Assembly (NCBI RefSeq): GCF_021366795.1
Contig: NZ_JAHCPS010000007.1
Span: 59,680 to 123,679 of the forward strand
Length of the DNA stretch: 64,000 bases
Direction: 5' to 3'
Origin: Macrococcoides caseolyticum
GTDB lineage: Bacteria > Bacillota > Bacilli > Staphylococcales > Staphylococcaceae
In this document: one piece after another, positions 58,834-64,000 of the stretch
How positions within the stretch are numbered: position 1 is the stretch's first letter
Layout: every line of letters begins with the position of its first letter
Notes under the pieces: model-generated
Told to the model about the DNA's origin: nothing
The model's input: only the letters and a program-made list of their open reading frames with translations
Database searches by the model: none
Made by a program: the position numbers and the translations under genes

Positions 58834-60138
58834 TTAGTCTCTAATTAAATAATATTTAGTACCTGGTCCTCTACCTTCAGATCCGATAATCTCTAACTTC
58901 TTCAGTTCAGCAATTAACTCAGATGTATAACTTTTTTGAAGTCCCATTGTTTCTTGAATTTCTAGCCTACTTGCTAACTTGCCATCTGATAAAAATTCTA
59001 CAATCTCTGACAACTTTTGATTAGTTGGTATTTTATTCAACTTATAATTCTTATTAAATAATATTACAGTGAATAGATTTTCTGTTGCTATCAAAATAGG
59101 TTGTTTATTAAAACCTTTATATAATGAGAAAATTCTTCTTATTCCTGAACCATAGTTTTCAATATAATCCATTTTATCCATAGCATTGATTAATATTGGA
59201 TTACGTTTAGCATTTGCACCTCTTTTGATATCTTCAATCGTCAGTCCGTCTGGAAGAGAACCTGGTGAAGAAATCTCAATCCTGTCATCATATATTTCTA
59301 TCTTAATATCTGATGTCATTGTATAGTCTCTATGTGTAAATGCATTCATCAATGCTTCACGAATTGCATCTTGAGGATAAGAAAATGATTCAACTCTTCT
59401 CCCGTTACTACCAAAAGTAATCTCATTCTTGTTAATCAAACGTAAATAGCTTAAAACTTCTTCTATTTGTTTTACAATCGAACCTGAAAACTTTTGTTTA
59501 TCTTTAAAAGTTACAGTATCTGTGCCATCAAAAACAGCCAATTTCGATATATATGGGTTTTGATCACTTAATATAAGCCCTGCATTATTGTAGTATTCAT
59601 TTTCACTTTTTCTTAAATTCAAAGATATTTCATCAAAATTTAAGCTTAAATCTTCAAATACTGAAAGAACGGCATTAAACCTTAATTTATCATATGAACT
59701 CATTTCTCCATCAAATGAATTTGCAATATGCCTGTTCATCATTCTTCTAACTTCTTCGTCACTCGCTTTTCTCTTAGAACTTCCAGTACGTATGTATATA
59801 CCTTTAGAATTAAATCCGTCACCATCAGTATAGTAATATGGTTTATTTACCCCTGCACTAACCGATATTTTAAATGGAATTTCATTTGGTTCGATCATGA
59901 CCAGACCAGTGACTTCGGGACGAAATGCCGTTGCAATCCAATTCATTAATATTTCTTCCCATTCTTTGTATAATGTTTTTCGTAGCATTTCACTTTCATA
60001 TTTGATGGGATCACCGTTATCATCCACGCCTAAAAATATCGTGCCACCATTATTACTGTTTAAAAATGAAACTATTTCTGCTTTCATTTGTTGTGCTTTG
60101 GGCATAGATTCTTTATATTCTGTGTTATAGCTTTCCAT
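58834..60138 (-). CDS. AlbA_2/Schlafen-type DNA-binding and GHKL ATPase protein
   Basis: This 434-residue protein begins with an AlbA_2 putative DNA-binding domain (about 5-130, ESMPKAQQMKAEIVSFLNSNNGGTIFLGVDDNGDP, GIYIRTGSSKRKASDEEVRRM). The middle and C-terminal HATPase_c_4 region holds REALMNAFTHRDYTM and EISSPGSLPDGLTIEDIKRGANAKRNPILINAM with YGSGIRRI. A winged-helix tail follows. The family acts as a transcription regulator or ATPase with DNA and is common in islands. The start follows GGTGGTGAAATT. It lies 110 bp downstream of the STAND gene on the same strand. Confidence 0.88.
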   Translation of the reverse strand: MESYNTEYKESMPKAQQMKAEIVSFLNSNNGGTIFLGVDDNGDPIKYESEMLRKTLYKEWEEILMNWIATAFRPEVTGLVMIEPNEIPFKISVSAGVNKPYYYTDGDGFNSKGIYIRTGSSKRKASDEEVRRMMNRHIANSFDGEMSSYDKLRFNAVLSVFEDLSLNFDEISLNLRKSENEYYNNAGLILSDQNPYISKLAVFDGTDTVTFKDKQKFSGSIVKQIEEVLSYLRLINKNEITFGSNGRRVESFSYPQDAIREALMNAFTHRDYTMTSDIKIEIYDDRIEISSPGSLPDGLTIEDIKRGANAKRNPILINAMDKMDYIENYGSGIRRIFSLYKGFNKQPILIATENLFTVILFNKNYKLNKIPTNQKLSEIVEFLSDGKLASRLEIQETMGLQKSYTSELIAELKKLEIIGSEGRGPGTKYYLIRD

Positions 60139-60248
60139 AATTTCACCACCACGTTTAATAGTAATTCATTACATCAATTATATTTAAAAATTTTAATTAT
60201 ATAATGAGATTCTAGAACGAAATTCATTTTTGTTGTTAATCTATATTT

Positions 60249-63200
60249 TTAATCTAAGTAATCTGACAGTAGTTCCTTCTCTTTTTGTTTTTTTAGAGCG
60301 TCTATCCTTGATGAAATAACTAAAGCATGAGAAATATATTTTACACCATCAAATATTTCAAGTAACTTATTCAAAAAACTGATGTCTTTATCTAATAATG
60401 GGACTAAACTCCCTGACCAACTACGGCTTCCCCTAGTTAAATATATTTTTTCAAATGTATGAGCATCAATTTCTTTTTCTTTAAGCAACTCGAATAATTC
60501 TAAAAGAAACTTATCATCGAAAACTTCAAATGACAAATTGTACAAGCTAACCAATTTCTTCATATCCTCAGTATCATGCACTTCAGATTTTATAAACTTT
60601 CGAGCACGATCCATATTTGATATCAATATTTCTTTCAAATATGGATCTACTCCAACGTAAATTAAACAATTTTCTCCAATTAAAAAATCTAAATATTTTC
60701 TAATTCCTGCTTCTGCGATTTCAGATTCCCATATATATTTCAGTTGAATATCACGTTTTACAAAATTTAAGTTTAATCTAGAGGTGTTTAATTTCACCAA
60801 AAATACATATATAAAATTAATATCTTTATCCTTTAGTAAGCTCTTGAAAAATTCACCTAAATTATCAACATCTTCCCTAACTATAATATCTAAATATATT
60901 TCTTTTAATTCTTTGTAGTCAAGCATATTTATTATATTTATTGCGTTTTCTTCTGTAGCATAAATAGGTATAAAAAAACGTCCTAATATTTTCCCTTCCT
61001 TATATCGATCTATTAACACATCAAAAATAATTCTATCTTTTTCAATATAATTTTTAAATGACAAAATACTGAAAGTATTTATTATTTCATAATTTTTAAG
61101 TTTTTTTAAAAATGTGATAAGCTCTTGTACCATATCTCTGTTAACTTCCTGACATGTTAACAGATTTGAAAGATACCATCTTTCATCTAATTCTTTTTCA
61201 ACACTTTTTAAAACATTTGCTCCTTCATTAAATGGTAATATCCCCATATATTTTTCATAGTTAGGATAAGTAAAAGTAAAACTACTATTAAGTATAGATA
61301 TTAACATTTTTTTCTTTTCTTCTATAACTAAAATTGAGTACAAAACGGATACAGATTCTTCTATTTGATGTTTATTTAAAAGTTCGTCTGATTGATATTC
61401 TGAAAGCACGTTAAACAATTGTAATAAATCAAAAGAGTATTCATTAAAAATTTCTTTTAATTTCTTCGCTCGCAATATTTGAGATTCCTCATAATTAAAT
61501 TCTTCTTTTTTATAATGCAAATAATCAGATGAAAAAACATTGTAAATTATTTGTTTTTCTGATGGTTCATACTCAGTAAAGTGATTAGACTCTAGCCCTA
61601 ATTTATTTGATTTAGAACTCAATTTATATACAATCGCTTCATCCCTAATGCTCAATTTACTTAAATCTTTAAAAAATAAATTTTCTATATAATATAAATC
61701 CGAACTAACAGTTTTAAAAAAACCATTCCTTACTTCGTATACTGGATAATTAAATAATAATTTATCTATATAGTTATTTACTTGTTCATATTTTAACTCG
61801 TACACTCTAGATAAAAGTTCATAAATTTGTCTATGAAGTCTAATTAAATAATCTCCATCAATCAATGTATAATGGTTAATTAATACCCTATTACCCTCCG
61901 AAACAATTTTATCGCTAGAAAACTTTAAAAACTCTTCAGCAATATTTGCGATTAACAATGCCATTGTCATATTGATATTTTCTTGTTTTGAAAAAATTTC
62001 AAGAATATTAAATCTCTTTTCTAAATAAGAATGCCACCCATCTTCAATATCAAAGTTCAATTTAACTGCTGAATAAACTTCATAAACTTTATCTTGTCTT
62101 CTTTTTAAATATTCTATGAGAAGTGTGCCCGCTTCGTAAAATTTTTCACTATTTGACAATGTACAAAGTATATCAATAATTGGATCATTAACGCTGTTAG
62201 TTCTTTTTTTCTCTTCGAATTCTTTTTGAGATATTTGATACTCACTACAGTTAGTAGACTGTATCTTTTCATTACAATAAACGAGTGCTTCGATAGGAAT
62301 TAACACCCCGTATTGTATTAAAAAACGTTCTTTATCAACATCTGCGATAACTTCATTATAGACATACTTTATTTCAGTTATTAAGTAATCTTTCCATTCA
62401 TTTGTGGATTTAAAATTATTGACAAGTACAAGCATCTCAACAATTTCTTTTGCATTTTCAGGAAATAAACTAATGAAAAAGTCTCTTACTTTGAAAACTT
62501 TTTTATCTACTATAAAATCGATTATCACAAAATCAGACAAACTTTGATCACTAACTTTAGTTGCTTTATCATGAAATATATCACATAACTCTTTGTCATG
62601 AAGTTTTTTTAATGAGGCATTAAAATCATTAATATCTATTTTAAAAAACTTTAATAACTTCTTCAAAGCTTCTTTATTAGTCAAATTTAATTTGCGTTTA
62701 AAACTCAAAATAAACAGACTAATTTTTTCATTTTGAGAAAGTAAATTTTCTTTAATAATTTGACTATAGTAACATCCTAATATATCTTTCTCATTATCAA
62801 TAAACTCATAATTGTTATCTTTTATCATAATAGATGCAATAACAGCTAATCTTGGGTTATTATGAGATAATTTCATTATTTTTCTAATATCGGTTGGAGA
62901 AACTTCATTTATACTATTAATGAGTGATTCAATCTTTTCATCACTCATTAATGGTACTTTATATATTTTTGTCTTAAAGGATTCCAAGTGAGTGACTACT
63001 TCTGAAAGTGCATAATCTCTAACAGTAATAATAATTTTCAAATTTTGCACAAATTCTTCTAAACTCAACAAGCTAACGATAGCCTTAAAATTAGTAATCG
63101 TATTTGCATCATCTAATAATAAGTAATTAATTCTGTTATCATCTAATGCATCCTTAATATCTTGGTAAGCGGACATATTATTACTTTTAACGCAAATTAC

Positions 63201-63890
63201 ATTATTATCTGAAGATAAACTTTTGCATATCTCAATTGCTAGTCTTGTTTTGCCCACTCCAGATACTCCAGATAGTAAAAGAATCTGATGGTAATTTAGT
63301 TCTTCTATCAATTCTCCAACAGTATGTGCCTCGTCGATATAGTATGTATTAAGAGGGGCATTGGTTCTACTTTTATCATGAATTGAGATAAATTGTTCTA
63401 TGTTCCAAACTTGCTCTGTTGATTCTGCAATTCCAAGAAAATCCTTTGCAATATCTTGATATTTAAAATGTAGAAGATCATGAGATAATGTATCTATGCC
63501 AATTAGGGTTAAATCTATTGAACCTGCTAATTCTCTAAGTTCTTTATCTCTTGCTACAGATATATTTGATGAGGTATGACAGCAGATGATTTCTTGAATA
63601 TCTTTGTCTTCAATCTTTGTTTTTTCAATCGCTTCTCTAATATCTACTTCTAGCTTTGCTAAAACATCTGCTCTTGTACCGTACATAACTAGAATGTATT
63701 TATTAGTTTGCTTATCAAAGTAGTATGTATCAGGTATACCTTTTGTCGTCTTATCTGCCCCCTCCATAGAACCTAGAGATACGATATTCACCCATTTTCT
63801 TTTACGATACAGATAACTATCACATAATTTTTGAAATCTACCTCCATCAAGCTGTTTTATTTCAGTTTGAATTCTATTTAGTCTAGACAT
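60249..63890 (-). CDS. Large STAND-type NTPase with N-terminal nuclease-like domain (defence candidate)
   Basis: The protein has 1213 residues from ATG 63890. A TTG two codons earlier is possible and neither has a ribosome site. The first 150 residues (GGRFQKLCDSYLY, GADKTTKGIPDTYYFD, YILVMYGT) fit a PD-(D/E)xK nuclease fold. Where relatives have Glu the second motif has Met-Tyr-Gly, so it may be inactive. The NTPase core has Walker A LSGVSGVGKTRLA (about 207-219), Walker B YLLLDDAN and ITVRDYA. The remaining 850 residues are helical repeats, probably ligand-sensing. This is the Avs-like STAND architecture, by inference. Confidence 0.8.
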   Translation of the reverse strand: MSRLNRIQTEIKQLDGGRFQKLCDSYLYRKRKWVNIVSLGSMEGADKTTKGIPDTYYFDKQTNKYILVMYGTRADVLAKLEVDIREAIEKTKIEDKDIQEIICCHTSSNISVARDKELRELAGSIDLTLIGIDTLSHDLLHFKYQDIAKDFLGIAESTEQVWNIEQFISIHDKSRTNAPLNTYYIDEAHTVGELIEELNYHQILLLSGVSGVGKTRLAIEICKSLSSDNNVICVKSNNMSAYQDIKDALDDNRINYLLLDDANTITNFKAIVSLLSLEEFVQNLKIIITVRDYALSEVVTHLESFKTKIYKVPLMSDEKIESLINSINEVSPTDIRKIMKLSHNNPRLAVIASIMIKDNNYEFIDNEKDILGCYYSQIIKENLLSQNEKISLFILSFKRKLNLTNKEALKKLLKFFKIDINDFNASLKKLHDKELCDIFHDKATKVSDQSLSDFVIIDFIVDKKVFKVRDFFISLFPENAKEIVEMLVLVNNFKSTNEWKDYLITEIKYVYNEVIADVDKERFLIQYGVLIPIEALVYCNEKIQSTNCSEYQISQKEFEEKKRTNSVNDPIIDILCTLSNSEKFYEAGTLLIEYLKRRQDKVYEVYSAVKLNFDIEDGWHSYLEKRFNILEIFSKQENINMTMALLIANIAEEFLKFSSDKIVSEGNRVLINHYTLIDGDYLIRLHRQIYELLSRVYELKYEQVNNYIDKLLFNYPVYEVRNGFFKTVSSDLYYIENLFFKDLSKLSIRDEAIVYKLSSKSNKLGLESNHFTEYEPSEKQIIYNVFSSDYLHYKKEEFNYEESQILRAKKLKEIFNEYSFDLLQLFNVLSEYQSDELLNKHQIEESVSVLYSILVIEEKKKMLISILNSSFTFTYPNYEKYMGILPFNEGANVLKSVEKELDERWYLSNLLTCQEVNRDMVQELITFLKKLKNYEIINTFSILSFKNYIEKDRIIFDVLIDRYKEGKILGRFFIPIYATEENAINIINMLDYKELKEIYLDIIVREDVDNLGEFFKSLLKDKDINFIYVFLVKLNTSRLNLNFVKRDIQLKYIWESEIAEAGIRKYLDFLIGENCLIYVGVDPYLKEILISNMDRARKFIKSEVHDTEDMKKLVSLYNLSFEVFDDKFLLELFELLKEKEIDAHTFEKIYLTRGSRSWSGSLVPLLDKDISFLNKLLEIFDGVKYISHALVISSRIDALKKQKEKELLSDYLD

Positions 63891-63896
63891 TGTCAA

Positions 63897-63968
63897 TAGC
63901 GGTTTAAAAATGCTGTTTTATGGCGGTTTGAAAATGTCGTTTTTTAGCGGTTTAAGATTGTCGCATAT
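63897..63968. repeat. Three tandem 24-bp repeats at the STAND gene start
   Basis: Three adjoining 24-bp units (63897-63920, 63921-63944, 63945-63968) share AGCGGTTTAAAAATG-like cores, with GGCGGTTTGAAAATG in the second. They end six bases from the minus-strand start codon. Nothing else was recognised up to position 64000. They are likely operator or recombinase-binding repeats controlling the STAND gene. Confidence 0.75.
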
Positions 63969-64000
63969 TTAAGGATTTTTCGTTTTTATAATCTTTTAAG

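Noticed and set aside
1..64000. CRISPR array
   Set aside because: The only tandem repeats (58707-58810, 63897-63968 and the 1005-1076 pair) lack spacers of uniform size, and there are no cas genes.
58300..64000. mec or other antibiotic resistance genes in the island
   Set aside because: Only two genes are visible in the island part and neither is a resistance determinant. The rest lies outside the window.

Overview
This AT-rich window comes from a low-GC Gram-positive bacterium of the family Staphylococcaceae, most likely Macrococcus or a close oxidase-positive relative. The evidence is an IsaB-family secreted protein, a staphylococcal-type formate dehydrogenase with its DUF1641 partner, an M30 hyicolysin-type protease, a B-family (ba3-like) haem-copper oxidase cluster, and a mobile-element junction at an rpsI 3' end, the insertion site known for Macrococcus chromosomal islands. 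Genus assignment is inference.

Layout. 1-5.8 kb: an ECF sigma/anti-sigma pair (anti-sigma cut by the window edge), a cytochrome b5-like lipoprotein-sized protein, and a maltose-type PTS permease with a phosphodiesterase-fold enzyme, divergent from its LacI regulator. 5.8-17 kb: mostly housekeeping and accessory genes (YbaN, threonine aldolase, P-loop kinase, DUF438/hemerythrin/PAS sensor, GNAT, an HD/methyltransferase/unknown operon, cystine importer TcyP, membrane MutS-like ATPase, two paired DUF3147-like membrane proteins, orphan sugar-ABC ATPase). 17-20.3 kb: copper homeostasis operon csoR-copA-copZ with two CsoR-type operators. 20.3-23 kb: a duplicated acidic small protein and a secreted M30 metalloprotease. 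23-27.6 kb: a five-gene same-strand block of P1B-ATPase, HMA chaperone, Fnr-like regulator, SulP permease and universal stress protein, headed by a perfect TTGAT-N4-ATCAA site. 27.6-37.8 kb: ABC exporters, CHY zinc finger protein, a lone PurC-like enzyme, a HxlR-controlled flavin oxidoreductase cassette, a quinone reductase-like flavoprotein, a sugar acetyltransferase and MsrA. 37.8-42.5 kb: a deletion-scar pseudogene (Rrf2 regulator fused to an alcohol dehydrogenase tail), a Crp/ArcR-type regulator, and a haem-copper oxidase cluster including a 44-residue subunit. 42.5-50 kb: PaiB-like, MarR plus two SDR enzymes, IsaB-like antigen, formate dehydrogenase. 50-58.3 kb: a compact minus-strand set of glycerate kinase, DASS permease, two-component system and PepSY-like protein, then TPM, STM3941-like and DUF488 genes. 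58.3 kb to the end: an island junction with a 19-codon rpsI 3' remnant, phased repeats, an AlbA_2/HATPase protein and a 1213-residue STAND-type NTPase, probably an anti-phage defence module.

The two most notable points are these. The oxidase-like subunit I lacks the active-site cross-linked tyrosine (Asn in its place) and the neighbouring K-channel tyrosine, so it may be a nitric oxide reductase rather than an oxygen reductase. The right-hand end is an integrated element carrying a large NTPase with a degenerate N-terminal nuclease-like domain and unusual 24-bp repeats abutting its start codon. I saw no rRNA, tRNA, CRISPR array, transposase or integrase in the window.
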